Made by a program: the position numbers and the translations under genes
Shown here: positions 52,864 through 61,493 of the stretch, piece after piece
Numbering within the stretch: the first letter of the stretch is position 1
Layout of the letters: each line of letters starts with the position of its first letter
Source: Pseudomonas karstica
GTDB lineage: Bacteria; Pseudomonadota; Gammaproteobacteria; Pseudomonadales; Pseudomonadaceae
Assembly: GCF_009707515.1 (NCBI RefSeq)
Contig: NZ_WLYI01000011.1
Location: forward strand, 62,001 to 126,000
DNA: 64,000 nucleotides
Reading direction: 5' to 3'
The notes under the pieces: model-generated
Told to the model about the DNA's origin: nothing
Databases searched by the model: none
What the model saw: the letters and a program-made list of their open reading frames with translations, nothing else

Positions 52864-53367
52864 TTATTGGTGGGGGGCGAGGATCAACCGCTCATCCTCT
52901 TTGAAAAAATGCTCATCGCAGTTATTGCCTGTGCCACTGCGATCAACCACCAGGAAGTCATCCCGCTTTTCGATCGTCAGCACCGGGTGGTGCCAGACGC
53001 CGCGATGGTAATTAATGCCCTGCCTGCCGTTGGTGACGAAGGCGCGGACCAAGCCCGATACAGGTTCATCGCCAAGTGGCGCGACCACGATCAGAAAAGG
53101 GTTGCCGAGCAGCGGTATGAAAGCCTGGCTGCCCAGCGGGTGTCTCTCCAGCATGCACACGGTCAGCGGCATGTCCTGCGCGTCGGCGCGGAAGATGCTG
53201 ATGATTGCGTGGTCTTCAGGCGTGGCGGTTTCAACCGTCGCCAGTTTATGAAAACGCATGGTCGAGCCGTTGTTGATCATGAAGTGATCGCTGCCATCGG
53301 TTTCGATAACGTCTCCGAAAGGGGCAAAGGCTTCTTTGGTCAAGGGTTCGATCATCAGTGTGCGCAT
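52864..53367 (-). CDS. allA: Ureidoglycolate lyase AllA
   Basis: The 167-residue cupin protein begins MRTLMIEPLTKEAFAPFGDV and has the AllA signatures MLERHPLGSQAFIPL and GRQGINYHRGVWHHPVL. It splits ureidoglycolate into glyoxylate and urea, the last step of this cluster. Length is normal. A palindromic repeat separates it from alc. Confidence 0.95.
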   Translation of the reverse strand: MRTLMIEPLTKEAFAPFGDVIETDGSDHFMINNGSTMRFHKLATVETATPEDHAIISIFRADAQDMPLTVCMLERHPLGSQAFIPLLGNPFLIVVAPLGDEPVSGLVRAFVTNGRQGINYHRGVWHHPVLTIEKRDDFLVVDRSGTGNNCDEHFFKEDERLILAPHQ

Positions 53368-53392
53368 GGCTGTCTTCTTAATCTTATCTGTG

Positions 53393-53500
53393 GATCGCTC
53401 CCACGCTCTGCGTGGGAACGTTGCCCTGGACGCTCTGCGTCCGCTCTTGTGACGCGGAGCGTCACGGGATGCATTCCCACGCAGAGCGTGGGAACGATCA
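53393..53500. repeat. 'CCCACGCTCTGCGTGGG' palindromic repeat
   Basis: It opens CGCTCCCACGCTCTGCGTGG and closes with a reversed ATTCCCACGCAGAGCGTGGG, and contains inner dyads (GACGCTCTGCGTC, TGACGC..GCGTCA). A degraded copy occurs at 61463-61493. It lies between allA and alc. Confidence 0.8.
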
Positions 53501-53504
53501 TGGG

Positions 53505-54500
53505 TTACTTGGCGACCTTGCCGAAAACCCGCAGGCGGCTCACACCACCATCCGGGAATACGTTCAGGCGAATGTGAGTAATCGGGCCCAGTGCCTTGAT
53601 CTGCTCGACGAAGGTGTGTTCGGCGTGCATTTCCAGTTTCTGCGCCGGCAACAGTTCGCGCCAGAACAGCGATTGGGTTTCGATCTGGCTGTCGGTGCCG
53701 CCTTTTACGAACGCGCCCTGGATCGAGCAGGTGTCCGGATAGTTACCCTTGAAGTGCAAGGTGTCGACGACGATTTTCTCGATCTCGCCCGGATGGCCCA
53801 GGGCGACGATCACCCAGTCATTGCCTGGCGTGCGACGACGGGCGGTTTCCCAACCGTCGCCCATGTTGATGCCACGGCCCGGGTTGAGGATGTTGCTCAT
53901 GCGGCCGAAGTGTTCATCGGAGCAGGCCAGGGCGCGACCGCCGTTCAGGGCCGCAGCCAGGTCGAGCTGTTCGTTGTCGCCCACAGCCGACCAGTCGCGG
54001 AACGGAATGCCATACACGCGCAGGCGGGCCACACCGCCATCCGGGTAGATGTTGAAGCGCAGGTGGCTGAAGGCCTGGTCGTTGTTGATCTCGTGGTAGT
54101 GGTGGCTATTACCTTGCAGCTCGACGGCAGACAGCACTTCGACCCACTGGGTGTTTTCAGTCGGTTCGCCTTCGGTCAGGAAGCAGGCTTCCAGGGAGGC
54201 CGATGGCGGGAAGTTGCCGGTGAAGAATGAAGTATCGATGTCCACGCCTTTGATCCGGCCCGGAACGCCCAGGCGGATCATCGCGCTGTCGTAGCCTTCA
54301 AAGCGCTTGCGGCGGGACTCCCAGCCGTCCATCCACTTGCCGTTATCATCGAAAACGCCCTCCTTCCATACGGCCGGGGTCGGCTGGAACAGTCGGTTGG
54401 CGTCGGCGAACCAGTCATCGGTTACAGAGATGATCTTGGTGCCCAGGCGGGCGTCGGCCAGGTTGACGAACTTCTCGAAAGGTACGGCGTAAGCTTTCAT
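53505..54500 (-). CDS. alc: Allantoicase
   Basis: The 331-residue protein begins [20 protein letters not shown] and contains the duplicated allantoicase beta-sandwich (about residues 15-165 and 180-325), each with the [37 protein letters not shown] motif. It hydrolyses allantoate to ureidoglycolate and urea. Start at 54500; a frame extending 32 codons upstream lacks this family's N terminus. Confidence 0.95.
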   Translation of the reverse strand: MKAYAVPFEKFVNLADARLGTKIISVTDDWFADANRLFQPTPAVWKEGVFDDNGKWMDGWESRRKRFEGYDSAMIRLGVPGRIKGVDIDTSFFTGNFPPSASLEACFLTEGEPTENTQWVEVLSAVELQGNSHHYHEINNDQAFSHLRFNIYPDGGVARLRVYGIPFRDWSAVGDNEQLDLAAALNGGRALACSDEHFGRMSNILNPGRGINMGDGWETARRRTPGNDWVIVALGHPGEIEKIVVDTLHFKGNYPDTCSIQGAFVKGGTDSQIETQSLFWRELLPAQKLEMHAEHTFVEQIKALGPITHIRLNVFPDGGVSRLRVFGKVAK

Positions 54501-54541
54501 TCTTCTTGTCTGCCTTAGATAGAGTGGCTGGGGATGGTCGT

Positions 54542-55057
54542 TTAGAGGGTCAGTAATCGGAACAACGCGATCTTGTTGATCTCTGCCAGTGCGCATTTGA
54601 ACTCGGTGTCCACCGAGTTGTGGATGCGCGTTTCAAATGCGGCAAGGATCTGATGCCGGTTGCTGCCTTTTACCGCCATGATGAAGGGAAACTTGAACTT
54701 GGCTTTGTAAGCCTCGTTCAGCTCGGTGAAGCGCGAAAACTCGTCGCTCGAGCATTGGTGAATACCAGCGCCCGCTTGTTCGTGGGTGCTGGCTTCGGTC
54801 AACTGGCCCTGGACGGCAGCCTTGCCGGCCAGGTCCGGGTGAGCGTTGATCAGGGCCAACTGACTGGCATGATCGGCGCAGAGCAGGATATCGCTCATGC
54901 GCTGGTGCAGGGTTTCGATCTCATCGATCGACGCATCCTGGCCCAGGTCGAAGGCCTTTTCGGCCACCCATGGCGAGTGCTCGTAGATATCGGCGAAGGC
55001 GGCGACAAACGCATCGCGGCTCAAGGTCGACGGTTTCAAGGTCTGGAAAACGGTCAC
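54542..55057 (-). CDS. uraD: OHCU decarboxylase UraD
   Basis: The 171-residue protein has the UraD active-site segment [13 protein letters not shown] near residues 24-36 and the [11 protein letters not shown] motif near 70-80. It decarboxylates 2-oxo-4-hydroxy-4-carboxy-5-ureidoimidazoline to S-allantoin. Its ATG overlaps the puuE stop by four bases (ATGA). Confidence 0.95.
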   Translation of the reverse strand: MTVFQTLKPSTLSRDAFVAAFADIYEHSPWVAEKAFDLGQDASIDEIETLHQRMSDILLCADHASQLALINAHPDLAGKAAVQGQLTEASTHEQAGAGIHQCSSDEFSRFTELNEAYKAKFKFPFIMAVKGSNRHQILAAFETRIHNSVDTEFKCALAEINKIALFRLLTL

Positions 55058-55980
55058 TTGGCGGCTCCCTGGTAGGGGTGGGTTTCATGCCAGTGGCGGG
55101 CAATGTCGACACGGCGGGTGAACCACACCTGCTCATGGCCCTTGGCGTATTCGATAAAACGCTTGAGCGCGGCCAGGCGTGCCGGGCGGCCGATCAGGCG
55201 GCAATGCAAACCGATGGAGAGCATTTTCGGTGCCTCGGCGCCTTCGGCGTACAGCACATCGAACGCGTCCTTGAGGTACTCGAAAAAATCGTCGCCCTTG
55301 TTGAAACCCTGGACCTGGGTGAAGCGCATGTCATTGGTGTCCAGGGTGTAGGGGATCACCAGGTGCGGCTTGCCGGTCGGGTTGTTGGGTTCCCAGTAGG
55401 GCAGGTCGTCGTCGTAGGTGTCACAGTCATACAGGAAACCGCCTTCCTCCATCACCAGCCGCCGGGTGTTGGGGCCGGTACGCCCGGTGTACCAGCCCAG
55501 CGGGCGTTCACCGGTCAGTTCGGTGAGGATGCGGATGGCTTCGAGCATGTGCTCGCGCTCCTGGGCCTCATCCATGTATTGGTAGTCGATCCAGCGGTAA
55601 CCGTGGCTGCAGATCTCGTGGCCGGCGGCGACCATGGCGCGGATTACGTCCGGGTGACGCTGGGCGGCCATGGCCACGGCAAAGATGGTCAGCGGGATAT
55701 CGAGTGCTTTAAAGAGTTTGAGGATGCGCCACACACCGGCACGGCTGCCGTATTCGTACAGCGACTCCATGCTCATGTTGCGCTCGCCTTGCAGCGGTTG
55801 CGCCGAAACCATTTCCGAGAGGAAGGCTTCCGACTCTCGGTCGCCATGCAGGATATTGCGCTCACCACCTTCTTCGTAGTTGAGTACGAACGACAAAGCG
55901 ATACGCGCCTTGCCCGGCCAGTGAGGGTGAGGAGGGTTACTGCCGTAACCGATCAGGTCGCGTGGGTAGTCAGCGCTCAC
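55054..55980 (-). CDS. puuE: Allantoinase PuuE
   Basis: The 308-residue protein (GTG start at 55980, AAGGAAG six bases upstream) begins MSADYPRDLIGYGSNPPHPH (GTG read as Met) and belongs to the polysaccharide deacetylase-like (NodB-homology) allantoinases: NYEEGGERNILHGD, HGYRWIDYQYMDEAQEREHM. It opens allantoin to allantoate. It is the first gene of the operon puuE-uraD-alc-allA-puuD. The longer frame would add 23 codons without a ribosome site. Confidence 0.95.
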   Translation of the reverse strand: MSADYPRDLIGYGSNPPHPHWPGKARIALSFVLNYEEGGERNILHGDRESEAFLSEMVSAQPLQGERNMSMESLYEYGSRAGVWRILKLFKALDIPLTIFAVAMAAQRHPDVIRAMVAAGHEICSHGYRWIDYQYMDEAQEREHMLEAIRILTELTGERPLGWYTGRTGPNTRRLVMEEGGFLYDCDTYDDDLPYWEPNNPTGKPHLVIPYTLDTNDMRFTQVQGFNKGDDFFEYLKDAFDVLYAEGAEAPKMLSIGLHCRLIGRPARLAALKRFIEYAKGHEQVWFTRRVDIARHWHETHPYQGAAK

Positions 55981-56061
55981 TGCAGTCTTCCTTCTTGTTC
56001 GAGATACTGGTTGTGTGGCGTTAGCCAGCAAAAGACTGGATGGCGTCACAGCGATGCTTGA

Positions 56062-56071
56062 TTGTATACAA
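56062..56071. promoter_or_regulatory. Palindromic operator TTGTATACAA upstream of puuE
   Basis: A perfect 10-bp palindrome about 80 bp before the puuE start, in the puuE/uraH intergenic region. The same core recurs at 59041-59052 upstream of the NCS2 permease, and an imperfect copy at 56257-56266. Matches the style of GntR/FadR-type sites. Confidence 0.6.
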
Positions 56072-56150
56072 CTTGATGGTCACTTTGTAAGCCTGTATTT
56101 CTGCATTTTTTCATTGACCCCACAATAGGGCAGTACTGCAAGAAACCTGC

Positions 56151-56162
56151 CTGACTGGTCAG
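56151..56162. promoter_or_regulatory. Palindrome CTGACTGGTCAG between puuE and uraH
   Basis: A 12-bp near-perfect dyad in the middle of the divergent intergenic region. The right half, GGTCAGCT, also occurs upstream of the tsx-like gene. Binding protein unknown. Confidence 0.4.
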
Positions 56163-56256
56163 CTAATGGATAAAAGGTCGTTTAAAAGCAAGCTTGGATG
56201 ATCAATTGCCCATAGAGTCTTTGCCAAAAGGGCAGTGCAGAAGTTTGTGATTATTA

Positions 56257-56266
56257 TTGTGTACAA
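56257..56266. promoter_or_regulatory. Imperfect operator TTGTGTACAA upstream of uraH
   Basis: One base away from the perfect TTGTATACAA, about 97 bp before the uraH ATG. Together with the copy at 56062 it would allow control of both divergent promoters. Confidence 0.5.
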
Positions 56267-56362
56267 CTTTTTATAAAAATGTCTTAATCGTTCATCGCCA
56301 GCGTTTTTCATGCACTGAAAAGATGCGGCCTTTTTCTAATTGATTTCGGGAGGCGAGTGCCC

Positions 56363-56716
56363 ATGGGACGACTGACCACACACGTACTGGATGCTGCACA
56401 CGGTTGCCCCGGCAGCGCCATCAAGGTTGAGCTGTACCGCGTTGAGGGTACACAGCTGGAAATGGTTGCCAGCGCCTTGACCAATAATGATGGCCGCTGC
56501 GACGCGCCGTTGTTGCAAGGTGATGACTACCGTAGCGGTGTCTATCAGTTGCAGTTCAGCGCTGGGGATTATTATCGTGCACGTGGTGTGCAACTGCCGG
56601 AACCGGCCTTTCTGGATGTCGTGGTACTGCGCTTTGGTATCAGCGCTGAACAGGATCATTACCACGTGCCCCTACTGATTTCGCCTTACAGCTACTCCAC
56701 TTATCGCGGTAGCTGA
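56363..56716 (+). CDS. uraH: 5-Hydroxyisourate hydrolase UraH
   Basis: The 117-residue protein begins MGRLTTHVLDAAHGCPGSAI and ends YSTYRGS, the transthyretin-like hallmarks (N-terminal THVLD with catalytic His, C-terminal YRGS). It hydrolyses 5-hydroxyisourate to OHCU. ATG at 56363 has GGGAGG nine bases upstream; a GTG two codons earlier is too close. Divergent from puuE. Confidence 0.95.
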   Translation: MGRLTTHVLDAAHGCPGSAIKVELYRVEGTQLEMVASALTNNDGRCDAPLLQGDDYRSGVYQLQFSAGDYYRARGVQLPEPAFLDVVVLRFGISAEQDHYHVPLLISPYSYSTYRGS

Positions 56717-56757
56717 GTCGTCACCTCGCTTCACATCCTCAACGCTCTTCGTTGGTT

Positions 56758-56788
56758 TCGCCCGCTCACACTGCGGGCTTTTTTTTGC
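56758..56788 (+). terminator. Rho-independent terminator after uraH
   Basis: Stem GCCCGC / GCGGGC around TCACACT followed by eight T. Confidence 0.85.
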
Positions 56789-56843
56789 TTGTTGTTTGCA
56801 TCTGCACACGGCCCCAATCGCCTGCGCGACCGGGGCTTGGTGT

Positions 56844-57470
56844 TCAGCGGCTGAGTAGCGACGCAGCGCCTGCACCGGTGAACAAGCCGGCACTGACTCG
56901 ATTAAACCAACTCTGGCCCTTACCGCTGCGCAAGTAACGCGCAGCGCCGTGAGCCCCCAGGCCATAGGCCAATTTGCACAACAGGTCGAGCACGGTCCAC
57001 GTGGCGATCATGATCAGTAACTGTGGCAAAAAGGCTTGCTGGGCACTGAGGAATTGCGGCAAGAAGGCGGCAAAAAACAAGATGTCCTTCGGGTTGCTGG
57101 CGCCCAATACAAAGGCCCGGCCGAACAGCGTGCGAAAACGCGGGATGGCGGCCACTTGCGGCACATCGGCACCACGGGCCGGTTGCCGGGAGTGCTGCCA
57201 GCTTTGCCAGGCGAGGTAGAACAGGTACAGCGCGCCGACGATCTTCAGGGCGCTGAACAACTGCTCCGAAGCCAGCAACAAGGCACCCAGGCCCAGCGCC
57301 GAGGCGCTCAACAGGCAGATCGAGGCAATCACGCCACCGAGAAATGCCGGGTATGAGCGGCGCAGGCCGTAGTTCAAGCTGTTGCTGATCATCAGCAAGG
57401 ACAAGGGGCCCGGGATCAAAATCACCACTAGCGCCGCGCCGCTGAACAGCAGCCAGGTTTCCAGACTCAT
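56844..57470 (-). CDS. LysE/RhtB-family exporter
   Basis: The 208-residue membrane protein has five to six segments and the RhtB/LysE N terminus MSLETWLLFSGAALVVILIP, then GPLSLLMISNSL, and FGRAFVLGASNPKDILFFAAF. It exports amino acids or related compounds. AGGAGG six bases before the ATG at 57470. It converges with uraH and lies downstream of the NCS2 permease. Substrate unknown. Confidence 0.87.
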   Translation of the reverse strand: MSLETWLLFSGAALVVILIPGPLSLLMISNSLNYGLRRSYPAFLGGVIASICLLSASALGLGALLLASEQLFSALKIVGALYLFYLAWQSWQHSRQPARGADVPQVAAIPRFRTLFGRAFVLGASNPKDILFFAAFLPQFLSAQQAFLPQLLIMIATWTVLDLLCKLAYGLGAHGAARYLRSGKGQSWFNRVSAGLFTGAGAASLLSR

Positions 57471-57489
57471 TTCGTTCCTCCTAGTAATA

Positions 57490-57548
57490 AGCGGCAAGCC
57501 ACACGCTTCAAGTTAAAAGCGTGTGGCTTGCTACTTCAAGCGTGCCGC
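57490..57548. repeat. Nested hairpin between NCS2 and lysE genes
   Basis: Arms AAGCCACACGCTT and AAGCGTGTGGCTT around a short loop, nested in GCGGCA..TGCCGC. No T-run follows on the lysE side, so it is not a clear terminator. It may weaken readthrough into lysE. Confidence 0.6.
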
Positions 57549-57554
57549 TGTTTT

Positions 57555-58913
57555 TTACAGGAAGGCAAACTTGGCAATAAAGATCGCGCAAAGCACCCAC
57601 AGGCTGACGGAAATTTCCTTGTGTTTACCGGTGCCGGCCTTGAGCGCCACATAGGTGATAAAGCCCAGGGCGATGCCGTCTGCCACGGAAAAGGTCAGGG
57701 GCATCATGATCGCCGTGACAATGGCCGGAATGCTGTCGGTGGCATCGTCCCAGTTGATGTGGGCCATGCCGCTCATCATCAGCATCGCTACATAGATCAA
57801 CGCACCTGCCGTGGCATAAGCGGGAATCATGCCTGCCAGCGGGGCGAAAAACATCGCGGCGACAAACAGCACACCCACGGTGACGGCGGTCAACCCAGTG
57901 CGCCCACCGGCCGCCACGCCTGCGGCGCTTTCTACATAGCTGGTGACGGGCGGCACGCCAACCATGGCGCCGAATACGCTGGAAGCACTGTCGGCTTTCA
58001 AGGCGCGGGAAAGGTTTTCGATCTTGCCATCGGCGTTCACCAGTCCTGCCCGCTGGGCGACGCCCATCAGGGTGCCGGCGGTGTCGAACATGTGTACAAA
58101 CAGAAACGCAAACACCACGCTGATCATACTGACATTGAACACACCCATCACGTCCATGGCCATCCAGGTCGGCGCCAGGCTGGGTGGGGTGGCGAGAATG
58201 CCTTGGTACTGCACCAGGCCCAGGCCCCAGCCGGCCAGTGTGACGGCAATGATGCTGATCAGGATTGCACCGAATACACGGTGATAGCTGAGGATGGCAA
58301 TCAACAGAAAGCAGATGGCCGCCAGCAGCGGGGCTGGCTCATGCAGGGAGCCGAGTTTGATCAGGGTGGCCGGGCTGTCGACGATGATGCCGGCAGTTTT
58401 CAGGCCGATCACCCCAAGAAACAGGCCTACCCCTGCGCCCATGGCGTGGCGCAGGCTCACCGGGATGCTGTTGAGCAGCCATTCGCGGATGCGCGACAGC
58501 GTCAGGATCATGAACAATACCCCGGAGATAAACACCGCACCCAGGGCGGTCTCCCAGTTGTAGCCCATGGTGCCAACCACGGTGTAGGTGAAAAACGCGT
58601 TCAAACCCATGCCCGGCGCCAGGCCCACCGGCCAGTTGGCGTACAGGCCCATCAACAGGCAGCCCAACGCGGCGGCGATGCAGGTGGCGACGAACGCTGC
58701 GCCGTGATCGATGCCGGCGTCGGCCATGATATTGGGGTTGACGAAAATGATGTAGGCCATGGTGATGAACGTCGTGAGGCCGGCGATCAGCTCGGTCTTC
58801 ACTGTGGTGCCATGCAAGCTCAGCTTGAACAGGCGTTCCAGCCAACCCTGCTTCATAGGGGTAAGGCGCGGCGGGGAGAGGTCCAGCGGGGCTTCGGATT
58901 TTCGGCTTTCCAC
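57555..58913 (-). CDS. NCS2-type purine permease (AzgA/GhxP-like, hypoxanthine/guanine)
   Basis: The 452-residue protein has about twelve segments and AzgA-type signatures: TELIAGLTTFITMAYIIFVN (about residues 40-59), PNIMADAGIDHGAAFVAT (about 60-77), ADSASSVFGAMVGVPPVTSY (about 307-326). These separate it from the urate-type permease at 49975. AzgA-like proteins import adenine, hypoxanthine or guanine. GTG start, with GAGGAG eight bases upstream. The operator-like palindrome at 59041 lies in its promoter, linking it to the puuE/uraH regulon. Confidence 0.9.
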   Translation of the reverse strand: MESRKSEAPLDLSPPRLTPMKQGWLERLFKLSLHGTTVKTELIAGLTTFITMAYIIFVNPNIMADAGIDHGAAFVATCIAAALGCLLMGLYANWPVGLAPGMGLNAFFTYTVVGTMGYNWETALGAVFISGVLFMILTLSRIREWLLNSIPVSLRHAMGAGVGLFLGVIGLKTAGIIVDSPATLIKLGSLHEPAPLLAAICFLLIAILSYHRVFGAILISIIAVTLAGWGLGLVQYQGILATPPSLAPTWMAMDVMGVFNVSMISVVFAFLFVHMFDTAGTLMGVAQRAGLVNADGKIENLSRALKADSASSVFGAMVGVPPVTSYVESAAGVAAGGRTGLTAVTVGVLFVAAMFFAPLAGMIPAYATAGALIYVAMLMMSGMAHINWDDATDSIPAIVTAIMMPLTFSVADGIALGFITYVALKAGTGKHKEISVSLWVLCAIFIAKFAFL

Positions 58914-59040
58914 AGCGAGTACTCCTCAAGAGTTTTATTGTTATTTCCAGCGCCGGACACATGAGTGGGCAGCGGCGCTTTGAGGTACTAGCGGGTTTGT
59001 TGACCAAAAGGTCAGGAACTCGCACGAAGCGAATTATGCT

Positions 59041-59052
59041 TTTGTATACAAA
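59041..59052. promoter_or_regulatory. Perfect palindrome TTTGTATACAAA upstream of purine permease
   Basis: It extends the TTGTATACAA core by one base pair on each side and lies about 130 bp before the permease start. Shared with the puuE/uraH region. Confidence 0.6.
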
Positions 59053-59160
59053 TAAAGCAAATAATGTTTTTTGTTTTATGTGCAAAAAGGATGAAAGGCA
59101 ACCAGATCCTGGCGCTGATTGTTCCCGCGCAAAGCCTGGGAGCAATCTCTCAGGGCTATT

Positions 59161-59592
59161 TCACGGCAGCGTCAGGGCCTTATTGACCGCCAACCAACCG
59201 TTCACTGCTTCCTCGCCGGCCTCGGCAAAGGCACGCTGCAACAGCTTCACTTGTTCGCGGCGCAATGACTGCTCGAAGCGCAGCCCTTGCGCAGTCAGCT
59301 CCAGCAAGCGTTTGCGCTTGTCGGTTTCGCTGGCGACGCTGTCCACCAAGTGCATTTCCTGCAATTGGCGCAGTGGCATGTTCAGCGCCTGCTTGCTCAC
59401 GCCGAGCAATTCCAGCAACTCTTTCACACTCAAGGTCGGATAGCGGGCGATAAAAAATACAATGCGCTGATGCACTCGGCTCAAGCCACGATGCTCCAGC
59501 ATTTCGTCGGCCTTGGCGGTAAACGCTTGGTAGCCGAAGAAGAACGCTTCCATGGCTGCTTGCTGGGAGGTCTGGTTTTTAAGGTCAAGCAT
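59161..59592 (-). CDS. MarR-family regulator
   Basis: The 143-residue protein has a MarR winged helix (VHQRIVFFIARYPTLSVKEL, LELLGVSKQALNMPLRQLQE, then DKRKRLLELTAQG, the wing). Length and layout are standard. It is divergent from the aminotransferase at 59675 across 82 bp and may control it. Confidence 0.9.
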   Translation of the reverse strand: MLDLKNQTSQQAAMEAFFFGYQAFTAKADEMLEHRGLSRVHQRIVFFIARYPTLSVKELLELLGVSKQALNMPLRQLQEMHLVDSVASETDKRKRLLELTAQGLRFEQSLRREQVKLLQRAFAEAGEEAVNGWLAVNKALTLP

Positions 59593-59674
59593 GTTGACGT
59601 ATCTGCTCAGGCTGTCGTAATTTCAGTCAACCAGTTTGACGTATTTTCCTCAGGCTTTGCTACCGGTGACCTCT

Positions 59675-60841
59675 ATGGCCTTCTCCGAACGTGTTTCGCG
59701 CCTTAAAAGCTCCTTGATCCGTGAAATCCTCGCGGCGGCCCAGCGTCCGGAGGTGATGTCCTTTGCCGGTGGATTGCCGGCCGAAGCCATGTTGCCCAAG
59801 CTTGATTGGGACGAAATGCCGCTGAACATTGGCCAGTACGGCATGAGCGAAGGTGAGCCGCAACTGCGCGAGTTGCTCGCCGCCGAGGCGCGGGCGCTGG
59901 GTGTCCCGTGCGAGGCCAGCCAGGTGCTGGTGGTCAGCGGTTCCCAGCAAACCCTGGACCTGGCCACCAAGCTGTACATCGATAAAGGCACGAAAATTCT
60001 GCTGGAAGGCCCGACTTACCTTGCGGCCTTGCAGATTTTCCAACTGTTCGGCGCCGAGTGCCTGACCGTGCCGCTTGAGGCCGACGGCCCAAATCTGGCG
60101 GCCCTGCGCGCAAGCCTCGAGCAGCATCGTCCGTCCTTCATCTACCTGATCCCGACCTTCCAGAACCCTTCGGCCGTGCGCTACAGCGAAGCCAGGCGCG
60201 ACGCAGTGGCCGCGTTGCTGGATGAGTTCGGCGTGACCCTGATCGAAGACGAACCCTATCGTGAACTGAGCTTCGACGGCGGCAGTGCCCGGCCGCTGGT
60301 CAGCCGCTTGCAGAGCGCCAGTTGGATCTACACCGGCACGGTGTCCAAGACCTTGCTGCCGGGGCTGCGAGTCGGTTACCTGATCGCCAGCCCCGACCTG
60401 TTTCCCCATCTACTCAAGCTCAAGCAGTCGGCGGACCTGCACACCAATCGCATCGGCCAGTGGCAGGCGATGCAGTGGATTGGCAGCGAGAAATATCAGC
60501 AGCACCTGGTGCAGCTGCGCAGCTTTTACCGGATACGCCGTGACGCCTTCCAGGCGGCGCTGGAGCGTTACTTCAGTGACCTGGCCGACTGGCAGGTGCC
60601 CCAAGGCGGATTATTCTTCTGGTTGACCTTGAAACAGCCGTTGGACACCCGCACTTTGTTGGCTCAAGCGCTCGAGCAGGATGTTGCGTTCATGCCCGGT
60701 GAACCGTTCTTTTGCGAACCGGATTTGCATCACGGTCACTTGCGCCTCAATTTCAGCCACATTGACCCAGCGCGCCTGGACGAGGGGCTTATGCGTCTCG
60801 CGGCAGTGGTCCGTCTGGCACAGCGCGCGCAAGCGGCATAA
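59675..60841 (+). CDS. PLP-dependent aminotransferase (2-aminoadipate/MocR-core type)
   Basis: The 388-residue protein is a fold type I aminotransferase with YGMSEGEPQLRELLAAEARA (about residues 55-74), SGSQQTLDLATKLYIDKG, and the PLP lysine in TGTVSKTLLPGLRVGYL (Lys near residue 229). It resembles LysN-type 2-aminoadipate aminotransferases. The ATG at 59675 was chosen over one 13 codons earlier. A GST gene follows 10 bp later, so the pair may be co-transcribed. Confidence 0.88.
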   Translation: MAFSERVSRLKSSLIREILAAAQRPEVMSFAGGLPAEAMLPKLDWDEMPLNIGQYGMSEGEPQLRELLAAEARALGVPCEASQVLVVSGSQQTLDLATKLYIDKGTKILLEGPTYLAALQIFQLFGAECLTVPLEADGPNLAALRASLEQHRPSFIYLIPTFQNPSAVRYSEARRDAVAALLDEFGVTLIEDEPYRELSFDGGSARPLVSRLQSASWIYTGTVSKTLLPGLRVGYLIASPDLFPHLLKLKQSADLHTNRIGQWQAMQWIGSEKYQQHLVQLRSFYRIRRDAFQAALERYFSDLADWQVPQGGLFFWLTLKQPLDTRTLLAQALEQDVAFMPGEPFFCEPDLHHGHLRLNFSHIDPARLDEGLMRLAAVVRLAQRAQAA

Positions 60842-60851
60842 GGGGAGCTCC

Positions 60852-61454
60852 ATGTACAAGGTTTATGGCGATTACCGTTCGGGCAACTGCTACAAGGTCA
60901 AGTTGATGCTCAACCTGCTGGGCATTCCTTACCAGTGGGTGGATGTCGACATCTTGAAGGGCGACACCCAGACCGCCGAGTTCCTGGCAAAGAACCCCAA
61001 CGGCAAGATCCCGGTGCTGGAGCTGGAAGACGGCACCTGCCTGTGGGAGTCCAACGCGATCCTCAACTTCCTGGCCGACAGCAGCGAATTCCTGCCCAGC
61101 GAACCGCGCCTGCGCACCCAGGTGTTGCAGTGGCAGTTTTTCGAGCAGTACAGCCATGAGCCGTACATTGCGGTGGCGCGGTTTATCCAGTTCTACCTGG
61201 GGTTGCCGGAAGATCGACTGGAGGAATACAAGACCACTCACAAAGGCGGCTACAAGGCCTTGAAGGTCATGGAGCGACAGCTGCAAGCCACGCCGTATCT
61301 AGTGGGCGAGCAATATTCGATTGCCGATATCGCGCTGTATGCCTACACCCATGTGGCCCATGAAGGCGGGTTCGACCTCACGCCTTATCCCGCCGTGCAG
61401 GCTTGGTTGGCACGGGTGGCCAGCCATCCAGGACATGTGCTGATGCTCGACTGA
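60852..61454 (+). CDS. Glutathione S-transferase
   Basis: The 200-residue protein has a thioredoxin-like N domain (MYKVYGDYRSGNCYKVKLML; NPNGKIPVLELEDG and ESNAILNFLAD, the glutathione site) and a helical C domain (YSIADIALYAYTHVAHEGGF). It conjugates or isomerises with glutathione in the cytosol. GGGGAGC upstream of the ATG. Confidence 0.92.
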   Translation: MYKVYGDYRSGNCYKVKLMLNLLGIPYQWVDVDILKGDTQTAEFLAKNPNGKIPVLELEDGTCLWESNAILNFLADSSEFLPSEPRLRTQVLQWQFFEQYSHEPYIAVARFIQFYLGLPEDRLEEYKTTHKGGYKALKVMERQLQATPYLVGEQYSIADIALYAYTHVAHEGGFDLTPYPAVQAWLARVASHPGHVLMLD

Positions 61455-61462
61455 AAGGCCGA

Positions 61463-61493
61463 TGATCGTTCCTGCGCAGAGTGGGAACGATCA
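61463..61493. repeat. Degraded half of the 'CCCACGCTCTGCG' palindrome
   Basis: TGATCGTTCCTGCGCAGAGT then GGGAACGATCA pairs with itself and matches the ends of the element at 53393. The LysR stop codon lies within its right end. Confidence 0.55.

Noticed and set aside
57528..58964. A 478-codon plus-strand frame
   Set aside because: Antisense to the AzgA-like permease, with Gly/His/Gln-rich composition typical of GC-rich shadow frames.
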